Origin: Pisaster brevispinus
Taxonomy: Eukaryota > Echinodermata > Asteroidea > Forcipulatida > Asteriidae
NCBI GenBank assembly: GCA_023634235.1
Contig: JAMKCF010000022.1
Coordinates: forward strand, 8,424,541 to 8,488,540
DNA: 64,000 nt
Direction of reading: 5' to 3'
Positions 31,830 through 42,687 of the stretch are shown piece after piece. Position 1 is the first letter of the stretch. Each line of letters starts with the position of its first letter. Made by a program: the position numbers and the translations under genes. A model generated the notes under the pieces. That model saw only the letters and a program-made list of their open reading frames with translations, did no database searches and was not told the DNA's origin.

Positions 31830-33500
31830 ATGATTGATAGGGCGATAAGTAAAACAATCATCTTCATTTAAACAAACAAATAAAAATCCACAAATGAATG
31901 ATATTCTTAGAAATTGAAAGTTACTTTCTGCAACACAATTACTCTGTAGACCACTCTTGACAAATAGACTCTATTTACCAGGAGCTTAAAACTATGCAAA
32001 AGCTATTTTATAAAATCCATACAAACTGCACAAATAAGCATGTAATCTGAGCCAAGTACATGAAGTAAATTTGCATTTGTAATTAAAAGGGGCCACTCAG
32101 TCCTGGATGTACACAAAAGAAACCTGCTTAAACACTGCTTTACAAAATGGGATAGTTGTTGGATTGACTTACCAAGTAATTGTTAGATGGAATTCAACTC
32201 TTCATGAATGCAAACAAAGACTATGCTATAAAGGGAACATCACAAGATTCTAGCTGGTTGAATCCATTGAGTAAACTCAGGGTAAAGGGGCATATGAAAG
32301 AAAGCAAACACAAAATGTTTTAGTACAAATTTACTGAACTTAAGTTGAAGGAGCTACTAAAGTTGAGTCAGTTAAAAAAACAATATACTTATTTATTCAT
32401 TTATTTAATTATTTAAAATCAAATCAATACAAAGAATGGGAACAAATCCCCTCATGAATGTAGATTGTAAAGTGTTAAAAGGAGGATACTAAATAGTAAT
32501 CAGGAAATGTTTTAACAAAATGAAAGTAACCTACTTTAGCAATATGTTTTATTGCTAAGTGTCTTATTATCCAAACAGTTCCAATTCTTGAAAATATAAA
32601 AAAAGGATAATTTATAGAGTTTGAACAAATTTCATTGGGAGAAAGGTCTGAAAAATACAGCCCTGAGCTGTATACATATGTGTCATCTGTAGAGTGAGAA
32701 AGCTCCTTCCTCAAACCGATACAGACGATTCCATTTACTTTTTGCAGTGAATCTTTTTAGGGAACTTGTAGACCATGCAAAATCACAATTATGTGGTAGG
32801 CCTTTTTGTAAACATTGTGAAAAAAAAGTAGATATATGACTCTTCATTCATTTCATGGATTAATCACAACCCAAAACCCAAATGTTGTTGGGAATGTAAT
32901 TCTTAGTTATAAATATATAAAAGTAAAATCAATTCAACAATAAAACAAAGAAAACCCAAGAATTAAACCTGACCTCAACTTCCGGTTACTGCAAAAATTT
33001 TAGAATTTTGTGCTCAACTCCGATCACAAAACTTATGTAAACGCTTGTTCTAGATGTGTGATGATAATTGCCAGATGCTGTAATTGCAAGGCAAATCCTT
33101 TTCATTGCAGTCTATGGTTGTTGAGGAGTCAGCATCCTCTATAAACTGCTTCATGCGTCAATTTTTTGCTTGTTTGACCAATGCGAATCAACATAAGGGG
33201 TTTCCAAAAAGTTAAGATCAAATTAACATCCTTGTCCCAGAATTTTCATTTTATTTCAATAATAATCAACCATTTTTAAAATATTTATTTTAAAAGCTAA
33301 AACTAATTTTATAGACATTGTAATGTGCATTTTTTTGTCGGTCAGATTTTGTCATTGGATATAATTTAAAACAAAGATTTGATTTTAGAAAACAGAAGTT
33401 TTTCGTTTGATGTGTTTTCTCGTTTCGATACACGAGAGACTTGCACAATCTATTATGACAGCTGCACTGCCTTCATAAAAGGTGTCAACAAGATCATACA
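31830..33500. other. Non-coding A+T-rich stretch
   Basis: No supported exon, RNA gene or repeat boundary seen. Confidence 0.4.
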
Positions 33501-34870
33501 TAAGATTCCTTCCAAGCAGTAATTGATTTGAATGATTTAATTGAAAATGGACGTGTGGGCCAATAAAAATAGTATCATGTCATCAAGGGCTCAAATATGG
33601 GAGAAAATTTAGAAGACCTCATGAGGAAGGTCAGGACCTATTGGATAGGAAAACTTGTTTCAAGACGTGAACTAAAATGAGTATTTAAAAAAATCTATTT
33701 ACACATGTAGTTTCAAATTTGAAACTGTTTTGATTTGAAGAAGCACTACCAGTAATGGTATTACCTCAACATTCAACAGAATTGAAAAGTTGTTCCTCAG
33801 GCTCAAAGTCGATATTTGAAAATATAATAAAACACCAAGACCACCAAACTTGACCAGTTTTAAGCTTACTGGCCTGATGCTAAAATCACTGGCCTCGGGC
33901 CTGTGGTCTAATGTAAATTTTGAGCCCTGCCATCGCACATAATTAACCAATAACTTTGCACTACATGTAACCTAGTCTGAACCTAAACCAAAACAAGTAA
34001 CTGCCATGTGGATAGCGGATTTTTAAAATTACATGAGTTTTTCAATTTATTTCAAGTATTTCACTATTTAGTACCAATAAAAATGTCAAAGGATGGCAAC
34101 TTGGATAAAATTGAGTTATTAATACTAAGTTGATTTAATTGAAAATATGACATTCTTGACCTTGTCAGTGCAGGCTACAGGTTGTACCTTAGATAAAATG
34201 GAGTTTTTCATTGGTTGATTTAATAGGTTGATTTAACTGGGACTTTGGGCGGACACCAGAAAACACATAAACTTAAAACTCCTTCTGACTTAAAATAGAG
34301 ACAAAATAAAACGAATCGTTGTTTTATCCAACATTTCCGATTACTAGTATTTAGTACAATAAAAATGGCCAAGTGGATGTATGCCTTAGGCAGTGTTGGA
34401 AGTATCATGCTTGCTACAGATTGCAATACAAATAATTCAGTTATTGACTTGGTTGATTGAATTGAAAAATTGGACATGAAGCTAAAAATCGTAAGTAACT
34501 TGGTCTGAACCTAAACCAATCCAACTGCCATGTGGATAGTAGGTTTCTGAATTAAAATGAAATATACAAAACTAATACAATTATGGTATAATCAAACATT
34601 GCATTATTTAGTTTAAAAAAATCAAATAGATGCATGCTTTCGCAAGTGTTTGAAGTTCCAGGCAGGCTACAGGTTGCAACTTGGATAAAATTTAGTTATT
34701 AATACTAAGGTTGATTTAATTGAAAATGTGACATGTTGGCCAATTTTACAGAAATAATATCTTATTCATTGACAAACTAATGATCTTGCACTACAAGTAA
34801 CCTAGTCTGAACCCGAACTAATACAACTTTCATATGGATAGAGGATTTTCAACTGAACTATTTTTTTGTT
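33500..34870. repeat. Degenerate long-unit tandem repeat
   Basis: Recurrent modules: AACCTAGTCTGAACCTAAACC at about 33970, in part at 34498, and with CCGAAC at 34800; GGCTACAGGTTG(C/T)A at about 34174 and 34668; CTTGGATAAAATT at about 34101 and 34681; and TTGATTTAATTGAAAATRTGACATT/G at about 34130 and 34708. The pieces recur in a similar order every 300-550 bp, indicating an old tandem array. Confidence 0.65.
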
Positions 34871-35005
34871 TAATTAATAAAAAAATCTTTCCCCCTGAAA
34901 CATTTCAGTATTAGCACCAATACATGCCCTATCAGTGTGTGGAGTGCCACATGCCAATTTCACTAAAGTCCCCTTTGCGATCATCGCTATCACACTTGCG
35001 ATGAG

Positions 35006-35203
35006 ATGGCAAACTGCAAATCCATCGTGCTTTTGACGTCGCTGATTTTGTTATGTCATCGCAGTTGCGATGACATAACAAGGAAAATAAATGTTTTGTA
35101 CGAGGCTGAAAGTAGTGACCTTCGACATAAACCTCCAGAAATTCATCAATCTTCGCATGTGGACGATGTACATGTCAAAATGTTGATGCTGCGATTTGAT
35201 TAA
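35006..35203 (+). CDS. Small ORF with signal-peptide-like start
   Basis: 65-codon ORF starting MANCKSIVLLTSLILLCHRS. Basic/hydrophobic N-terminus, Leu-rich core and Cys-Ser-Cys fit a secreted peptide. The rest is polar, with no dibasic neuropeptide pattern. However, the end of the core is encoded by a 34-bp palindrome (35048-35081), so the frame may be incidental. Confidence 0.2.
   Translation: MANCKSIVLLTSLILLCHRSCDDITRKINVLYEAESSDLRHKPPEIHQSSHVDDVHVKMLMLRFD
35048..35081. repeat. 34-bp palindrome with 16-bp arms
   Basis: Arms 35048-35063 and 35066-35081 are perfect reverse complements around a GT centre. The half-site TTGCGATGA and its relatives (TTTGCGATCATCGC) also occur at 34974-35004. 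Confidence 0.93.
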
Positions 35204-35722
35204 AATCGAAGGGCATAAATTGCAGTATAAATGTAAATCGTTGTCATGCTGGTGCATCAAAAGTAACAAGATGACCATATTAATACTTAAATTCTAGGCA
35301 TTTACTTAAAAAAAGGTTCACATGAAATCAAATTCAACATTTTTAGGCCTATAGTATAATTACTTTTATAAAATCATGTAAATAAATGTAAAATTGAGTT
35401 TAAATTTATGGATATGAAAATAAAGGTTTTTGTTTCTGACATCTGTTATTTAATGTCTGACACCTTTTATATAAGCTTCAGCACATATATATGAATGTCA
35501 AAAGGGGAAAACATTTTTTTTAATGTTATTCTTTCCCAAAGGCATATTATTTAGCCTAATTATAAAATAAAACTATTCATTGCGTGTAATACAGTGTTTG
35601 ATATTGAACTATATAAACCCTACATTATAGAACAACTGCACATGAATTGTCCGAAATTTCAGGAGCTAAGTTCCTCAACATGTGACCTGCTTCCTCTACA
35701 CCTTAAGTATTAAAGTAAAGGG

Positions 35723-35744
35723 ATATATATATATATATATATAT
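35723..35744. repeat. (TA)n microsatellite at the element junction
   Basis: About 11 TA units immediately before the first recognisable codon of the Penelope-like element. Confidence 0.95.
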
Positions 35745-35746
35745 TT

Positions 35747-35965
35747 TCTGAGTTTGTAGATAGCTTTCTCAACCCCCTAGTCTCCGGCATCCCTTCCTTC
35801 ATAAAGGACACCACAGACTTCCTCCATAAGCTAGAGGATGTCAAACATCAAATACCTGACTCTGCTTTTTTGGTTACTTTAGATGTTTCATCACTGTATA
35901 CTAACATACCCCATAATGAAGGCATAAGTGCATGTGTCTCTGCAAACAATCCCGCCCCTCAGTGA
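35747..35965 (+). pseudogene. PLE reverse transcriptase, first frame (motif A)
   Basis: Frame-1 part of the RT, encoding among others FLVTLDVSSLYTNIPHNEGI. This is motif A with the catalytic Asp in the LDVSSLYTNIPH context typical of Penelope-like elements. It runs into a TGA at 35963-35965. Homology continues in the next frame from about 35930, so a single-base indel separates the two. Confidence 0.9.
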
Positions 35966-37245
35966 TACATGTTAAGGAACTCATCAGCCATATTCTCACT
36001 AAGAACAACTTTTCATTCACTGACAGGCATTTTCTACAGATACAGGGTACCGCCATGGGTACAAAAATGGCGCCCTCATATGCCAACATTTTCATGTCTG
36101 ACTTAGAGGAAAAACTTCTGTCCTCTGCCCCCAGCCGCCCACTAGTTTGGTGGAGATTTATTGATGATATTTTCTCTATCTGGTGTGGTAGTCAAGACAG
36201 CTTGGTTGAGTTTATCGACCATATAAACTCATTCCACCCAACCATAAAGTTCACTACTGAATACTCTCTAACAAGTGTTAACTTTCTAGATGTAACTATC
36301 AGTAAATCCCCTAGCGGCATTGCTACGGATGTATACAGCAAACCCACTGACACCCACCAGTACCTTCTCTCTAACAGTTGCCACCCCAGTCACTGTAAGA
36401 AGGCAATAGCTTACAGTCAGGCCTTGCGCATAAGACGTATCTGCTCCACAGATACCCTATACAAAAGGCGCTCATCGGACCTCAGGAAACACCTTGTTTC
36501 TAGAGGTCACAGCGAACGCAGGGTTCAACTTGCCATCAACAAGGCCCTCAGTATACCACGCCATACTCTTTTGGCCAACAAGGGGTCCAGAAAAGTCCCG
36601 ACCAATAGAGTTGCACTGGTCACCACCTACCACCCTAACCTACCCAAACTCTCCTCAATCCTCAATGGTAGAATGGATATTCTCCATTCATCTAAGAGGA
36701 TGCGCTCAGCAATCCCTGATAACCCCATGGTTGCTTTCCGCCGCCCTAAAAACCTGGGAGACATTCTAGTCAGGGCCAAACTCCCCCCAGGTACAGGCCA
36801 AACACCGCCACTAACAGAGATACAGGGTTGTCACAAGTGTACCCGCTCTAAATGTAGAACCTGTCTCTACATCAAACCTGCACTTAAAGTGAAGAGTCAT
36901 AGCACTGGCTCTTCTTACAATATCAAGACCGACTCCCTATGTAGCACACCCAATGTGGTCTATGTTATATCTTGTAAAAGATGTGGACTACAGTATGTGG
37001 GAGAGACTAAGACCAAACTCAGTCTTCGCTTTGCAAACCATGTCTCTTCCATAAAGACCAAGAAACTGTACCCCGTCTCCATCCACTTCAACAGCCGTAA
37101 TCACAGCGTCAAAGATGTTGAACTCATCGTGATTGAGGCTTGCAATGGTGACGACACACACCGCAAACTCAGAGAATCACACTGGATTCACCAACTCAAG
37201 ACAGTCCAACCCTTTGGACTCAACGTAAACACTGGTGTTAAATAA
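35932..37245 (+). CDS. PLE reverse transcriptase (motifs B-E) and GIY-YIG endonuclease
   Basis: 437 codons after the frameshift. Motif B is GTAMGTKMAPSYANIFM (residues ~39-55). Motif C is WWRFIDDIFSIW (~73-84), whose FIDD supplies the catalytic Asp pair. Motif D/E region is VNFLDVTISK (~115-124). A CHKCTRSKCRTC cluster (~301-312) is a likely Zn-binding linker. The GIY-YIG domain begins NVVYVISCKRCGLQYVGET (~343-361), with the conserved Arg in LRFANH and a C-terminal RESHWIHQLKT. The enzyme would nick DNA and prime its own cDNA synthesis. The natural start codon is lost upstream; the ATG at 35932 is internal. Confidence 0.93.
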   Translation: MCLCKQSRPSVIHVKELISHILTKNNFSFTDRHFLQIQGTAMGTKMAPSYANIFMSDLEEKLLSSAPSRPLVWWRFIDDIFSIWCGSQDSLVEFIDHINSFHPTIKFTTEYSLTSVNFLDVTISKSPSGIATDVYSKPTDTHQYLLSNSCHPSHCKKAIAYSQALRIRRICSTDTLYKRRSSDLRKHLVSRGHSERRVQLAINKALSIPRHTLLANKGSRKVPTNRVALVTTYHPNLPKLSSILNGRMDILHSSKRMRSAIPDNPMVAFRRPKNLGDILVRAKLPPGTGQTPPLTEIQGCHKCTRSKCRTCLYIKPALKVKSHSTGSSYNIKTDSLCSTPNVVYVISCKRCGLQYVGETKTKLSLRFANHVSSIKTKKLYPVSIHFNSRNHSVKDVELIVIEACNGDDTHRKLRESHWIHQLKTVQPFGLNVNTGVK

Positions 37246-37865
37246 ATTCCCATCACACTCCTTCCACCTTTGCTTGTTTTTTCTTCGATATAAAATACAT
37301 ACAATAACTGTAAACAACAAGTTCTCTCCACTAGTCTATTTTTACGCTTTTTCTCTCGCTTACTTCATTGATACAAAATAGATACAGTTATTGTCATTTA
37401 CATGTTCCCTACACTTCTTTTTTCTCTCTCTCTCAAAAAGTTTTGATTAAATCAACCTGTCAATAACCCATTCCCTCTGCAGAGGAATTAATAACCTGCT
37501 CTCTCTGCAGGTTCCTCTTGCTTAGTTTTAACTTCTTACACTGATTCTTTTATTCTATAATTACTTTGATCTTGCCTCCTATTGTTAGTTGCATCCTCTT
37601 ATGTGGCTTGCCCTCTAATCCTACCCTTTCATGCTTCCCGCATTGTAATACCTACAATGCAGTACCACCTTTATGGTCCAGTGATCCAGACTTTGACACT
37701 GACCATCCTTTGTTCTCACTTCTTCACTCTTATTGGCTCTTAGCCAGTAAATTTACAACTCTGATTGGCTATATTTTCCCGCTTTTTTCTGGATACTCTC
37801 CCTTAATCCTTTGCTCCTCTTTTTGCTATAAATGGATATGTTTGTGTTTGTTCTTGTTTATGCCT

Positions 37866-37892
37866 CTGACGAAGGTCCGGATTGGATCGAAA
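37866..37892 (+). ncRNA. Hammerhead-ribozyme-like core in the PLE 3' region
   Basis: CTGACGA, then a stem GGTCC (37874-37878) with loop GGATT pairing with GGATC (37884-37888, one G.U), then GAAA (37889-37892). This is the conserved order CUGANGA - stem II - GAAA of hammerhead ribozymes, which are known from Penelope-like elements. One extra A lies between CUGACGA and stem II, and I could not draw convincing stems I and III, so activity is doubtful. Confidence 0.4.
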
Positions 37893-37968
37893 GCTAAGGC
37901 CATCTCCCCTACTAATTTTATATTTTTTTTTACTGTATAATTTGGTCTGAAAAAATATTTTAAAATAA

Positions 37969-39480
37969 AGTATATTAGAATAGAAACTCATGAAAGACAA
38001 AGTTTTTGCATTTTTTTTACAGCGAGTTAAGAGAAGAAAAAAATGCTTGACACAGGCACTTGTCTAGGAATGAAAAAAATAATAATTAAAAATCCATCAG
38101 GTCATCAGAACTATTTTGCAAGTTACATTTTATGTGCACTTTAGACATAAATGAGGTTTTAACAGTTTAGAAAAGCAACCTAAATACAGTTGTTCAGCTA
38201 TTGTGAACAATCAATTGGGTATGAATGCTTCCACTGGAGCAAATTGACAAGATAACAAATAAATTTACCAAAATATGGCAATTTTGCATTTTGAGTTATT
38301 TTACTACATAACCCAGAGCAACAATTGAAGATCAAAATCATAACAAATTAGGTTTGGATTGCCCATGCAGGTAGACCTATCATTATTTAAAACTATGGAT
38401 TGTCACATTTATAAAAACACTTCACTTTAATGCCAGTTCCAAATAAACAAATTTGTTTGTTTCATTAATCTGTATTGGTCTGCATGCCTCAGCCGGTGTT
38501 TGAAATGAAAGTTCTAAATATTTTCTCTATTTACAAGTTTGAAAATTTTGGGTGTAAAGTAGTACTTGGAGTAAAAACAAAATTTATACAATATTATTTT
38601 GTTAGCGATTTGGATAAAAATTATGCAAAATGTCCATATAACCTGGTTATCAATGCAACAAATAAATAAAAACTAACAAATAACAAGAGCTGAAGTTTTT
38701 GTTAGCAAACAAACACTAGCCTAGGTTCTATGAACAAGTAAATAAAATAATTGGAAACTTTAAAGAGTTAACAAATTTGAATTAAAAAAAGTATTACTGT
38801 ATTAAAATAGAAATTCATGAACAAAGTTTTTGCATTTTTAGCAGTGAGTTAAGACCAAACCCCCTTAACTTTTAACACTGACACTTGTTTAGGAATGAAG
38901 AAATTAAATAAACAAGAGGTGTTTGTGCAGCTGCATGAACACCTAATCGAAATCTCTCTGCGATGGACTATTTTGCAAATATATTTTACGCACACATTAG
39001 GCATAAAATGAAGTTTTAACGCTTTCGAAAAGCACCTTAGGTATGTGATTGTTCAGGTTGTAAAAATGACAAAGAATTGGGTTTATGAGTCCTACCACTG
39101 GAGCAGAGTGAAAAGATAAATAGATTTACCAAACAGTTATTATAATACATACCCTGGGCAATAATTGGAAACTAAAGATACAAAATCATAACAAAATAGG
39201 TTTGGATTACCCGTGCAGGCTGGTAGGCCTATCACTATTTCCATTAAAATAGCATTTGCAAAGTAGTACTTGGAGTTGAAAAAAGAAACGCATTATTAAT
39301 ACATATTTACCATTTGTATAAAAATTATGCAAAACATTTTGGAATTGACCTGGTTATCAATGAAACAAATAACAACTAAAACATACAAAAATTACATGAG
39401 CTAATGTTTGTTTGCAAACAAACACTGTGAAGGAAACTGTAAACAAAATGCTTGTAATTATCAAACAGATTACACAACAA
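37969..39480. repeat. ~820-bp direct tandem duplication
   Basis: Unit 1 is about 37969-38789, unit 2 about 38790-39480. Shared landmarks are AGAAAYTCATGAA, CAAAGTTTTTGCATTTTT, GGTTTGGATT(G/A)CCC(A/G)TGCAGG, AAAGTAGTACTTGGAGT and GACCTGGTTATCAATG. Unit 2 has gained the CAAGAGGTG hairpin at 38911 relative to unit 1. The left edge coincides with the 3' end of the Penelope-like element. Confidence 0.8.
38911..38943. repeat. CAAGAGGTG hairpin unit inside tandem unit 2
   Basis: ACAAGAGGTGTTTGTGCAGCT followed by GCATGAACACCT. GGTGTTTGTGC pairs with GCATGAACACC around AGCT with one bulge. It is absent from the same place in unit 1 (about 38090), so it is an insertion of the unit seen three times at 16232-16366. 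Confidence 0.75.
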
Positions 39481-39554
39481 GTTAAAATGTATAACGCGCT
39501 TGCAATGTGATTTGAGCAACATTAGTTCAAACATGTTTTTACATTTAAGATGAC

Positions 39555-40475
39555 ATTGTTATATCTGAAGAGGCGGGAGGGATAGAAGGGGAGGGCATCG
39601 TGATTTCAAACACTAAATCCATGTCCAAAATCCCTTCCACTTCAATGTATGTGGCACAAGAAAAAATTGACATTATACTGTCCAATGAGGAAACTATTTT
39701 TGCAGTAAAATTAAGCAGTATCTCAACAGCTTGGTCATTTACATTCTGCACTTTCCAAGTCCCTTGAGTAACATTCGCTGTCTCTCTACCCCTACCCACA
39801 ATGCCAACTTTATTTGTAAAATGTGAATGGGGACTAAAAACATGTGTGGAAAAACTGCTATGATAGTTTATTATAAAAGTGTTTTTTACCTGGTTATCAA
39901 TGAATTTAATTTTAAAAACATATATATAACTAATTCTTTATAAAAAAAACACAATGAAATAATTCATTCTATGTCACCACAGGTCATCAATGAATCAAGT
40001 AAAAACTTGAATGAGACTAAATAATAAATCTTAACTTGAAAAGAATGTTTTATATCAGGTTTCTTCTTCCCTTTCGTCTGACCGAGGCCGAGGGAAACGA
40101 CGAAATCCAAGTATTTTACAAAATAGGGGGCCTATTTATTTCACTCTAGTCCAACAAACATACATGACCTACAGTGCACCTTTTGACAAAGTGTATTCAT
40201 AACATGAATATCATACGTACATTGTCCTTGACGAGGAATATGGACGGTTCTTTAGCTAGATGAACCCACGAATTCTCAACACCAAAACATGTGGGGATGG
40301 CAGCCATGTTGTCTTCTTGTGGTTGTTCTTTCTTACTACTTAAACCTAGCGCGCACGGAGTTTTATGAAGAAAATCGTCACACAATGGGACAAAAGACCA
40401 TCCACTCGCTCAAACCGAGCAGGGCGAAAAAGCACATTTCTCACGAGCCACTCCCTTCAATAGTGTAGATGGGAT
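39555..40475. repeat. Interspersed ~1-kb repeat R2, copy 2
   Basis: Partner of 18495-19650, same orientation. It lacks the 18800-18960 segment and has several indels of 5-20 bp. Confidence 0.85.
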
Positions 40476-41204
40476 TAGTAGAGTTAATACGATAACAGAA
40501 TTCACACAGGGTAGGGGGCGCACTTCAAAATGTGTGTTTCATTCAAATGTACCGAATAACCGATACCCGGTATTTCAAATATTCTCAAAAATAAACAGAT
40601 TTCAAAATCTTGGTTTTCTACGTCGGAAAATCAAGTCATAGGCGAGTACATTATTTTCGTTGTGTTTCTCCAAATTTCAGCCCATTTTTCTGTAGGATTT
40701 TATTGAAAATAGTAGGGTGTAAGGCTTACATTTCCATGCATCAAATATGAGTACAAATATTGGTTTTTTTTCATGAAAACCACGAGTGGAAAATGTAAGC
40801 TGAAATTTTCGGTACTGCTATTGTTGTTCTATTATTCCCTTTTTTTTTTTTACAGAAATCCCTTGTGGGGTCCAATTGTTCCTATTGAATTTACCTTGTG
40901 GGGTCCATTGTTCCATTGTTGTCAGAACCCCACAAATGCCCTTCCGTGTGTCCACCAACACACACACAGAAAAAAAAACCTACAACAAAATTGCAAAAGC
41001 AATTAGTAGTTTTAAAGTTTGAGTCAAAAGTTGAATTGTTTCAAAAACAAATTCAACAATCTTCGAATTTTCTCAAAGATTTTGATTCAAAATTTATCAC
41101 CTGAAAAAAGGGCATGGAAAGGGCATGCTGTACAAAAGTTTGGCAAAATTTGTCACTCAATTTTCTTTAAATGAAAAGTAACTTTGCATTTTTATGTTCT
41201 CAAT

Positions 41205-41815
41205 CAGCGCAACTGTTATTGTCCCATTTATGACCTGAAGTGGTTTAAGTGAAACAGGGAGTTTACTAATCAGCACAACTTGTGCCGTCACATTTATGAC
41301 CTGCAATGGTTTAAGTGAAGCAGGGAGTTTACTTATCAGCACAACCTGTGCTGGCTCATCTAGGACCTGCAGTAGTTTAAGTGTAGCAGGGTGTTAATTA
41401 CTAATCAACACAACCTGTGCCCTCACATCTATGACCTGCAGTAGTTTAAATGAAGCAGGGTATTTACTAATCAGCACAGCCTGTGCCGTCACATCTATGA
41501 CCTGCAGTAGTTTAAGTGTAGCAGGGTGTTAATTACTAATCAACACAACCTGTGCTGGCTCATCTAGGACCTGCAGTAGTTTAAGTGTAGCAGGGTGTTA
41601 ATTTCTAATCAACACAACCTGTGCCCTCACATCTATGACCTGCAGTAGTTTAAGTGTAGTAGGGAGTTTACTAGTCGGAACAACATGTGCCGTCACATCT
41701 ACAACCTGCAGTGGTTTATGTGAAGCAGGCTGTTTACTAATCAGCACAACCTGTGCCATCACATCTAGGACCTGCAGTGGTTTCAGCACAACACCTGCCT
41801 TCACATCCACCACTT
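41205..41815. repeat. 66/69-bp tandem repeat with preserved frame
   Basis: About nine units. Starts of the CAGCACAAC-type motif fall at 41271, 41337, 41406, 41472, 41541, 41610, 41676 and 41742, so spacings are 66, 69, 66, 69, 69, 66 and 66, all multiples of three. On the plus strand one frame reads a Cys/Ser/Thr-rich 22-residue repeat (LLISTTCAVTSxTCSGLxEA). It is interrupted only where the 3-bp longer units create a TAA. The last units are open for 62 codons (41635-41823). Resembles a mucin-like coding repeat that has decayed, or a satellite with fortuitous phase. Confidence 0.85.
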
Positions 41816-41879
41816 GTGATTAGAGTGCAAATGTGAATTGATTACATCAGTTCAACAACCCTTACCAAACTTGACTGCT

Positions 41880-42220
41880 GTATTAGCATGTGAAAAGCAT
41901 GCAAATAGCATGTTGGTGTTATGTACATCCTATCACTAATAGTATGCCAATAGCATTCACTTACAATAACTGCTATGCCCTGTCTGCTCAACAGCATTCC
42001 AGATAGCATGCGATGAGAGTAAAGCAGTTCTTATAGCTTGCAGGGAGAAGGAAAGCATTCATAAAGGATTGCAAGAACACTCAGGTATATGAAGGTCCAA
42101 AGGAACTGATGAATGCTATCATGAATGCTTTGCTTTATCTTTTGCCATATAGAGAAAAGCCCCTTAAAAGTTTGAGTATAGCAATCCATATTGGACAAAC
42201 TGAATGCTATATGATGAATG
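41880..42220. repeat. Dispersed short words (ATAGCAT / GAATGCTAT)
   Basis: The word ATAGCAT or its complement ATGCTAT recurs about ten times in both orientations over ~340 bp, often extended to GAATGCTAT or AGCATGC. Spacing is irregular. Confidence 0.6.
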
Positions 42221-42682
42221 CTATATGTATATGTACAGGGAGTATATCAGGGTCAAGAAGTGTAACTTGACACTGACCATTACAAAACACTTCCTGTGTT
42301 GTAAGTTTTAATTCTAACTGGCACTCATATTGAAAGTACAACGGTGACTGGAAGCACTCTTGTGTTGGAAGTGGTGGTGTGTTTTGGTTTTTATGCCAAA
42401 ATTTAATGTTTAAAATCACTTGCAAGGTATGGAAGTTGTACTTGCATTCTCAGTGGAATTTAAACAAGATGTAAGAAGAAACAAGCATAAGCAGAACACT
42501 ATAATGAACAACTGATCCCTTTGTGTCGTTATCACTTTGTTTTGTCAATGATAATGATCAGAGCATGGAGATAATGTGGAGAAGCCATGGATTTGTTGCT
42601 CATCAATGTGAAATGAAGTTGTATCGTAGGACGCCTTGTATTGTAGGCAGCCCTGAAATCGTGGCACATCTTTTACGTGTCA

Positions 42683-42687
42683 CTGGG
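42683..42687. repeat. Target-site duplication CTGGG (left)
   Basis: Identical to 44032-44036 on the other side of the LTR. Confidence 0.9.

Larger units (their letters stand above)
35745..37968 (+). mobile_element. Penelope-like retroelement, 5'-truncated
   Basis: Reverse transcriptase plus C-terminal GIY-YIG endonuclease on the plus strand, then ~720 bp of 3' region ending near 37968, where an unrelated tandem repeat begins. The N-terminal half of the RT is absent: the element starts just before motif A, at a (TA)n tract. The 3' region carries a hammerhead-like core (37866-37892). The element is dead because of 5' truncation and one frameshift, but the 437-codon second frame is intact, suggesting moderate age. 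Confidence 0.92.
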
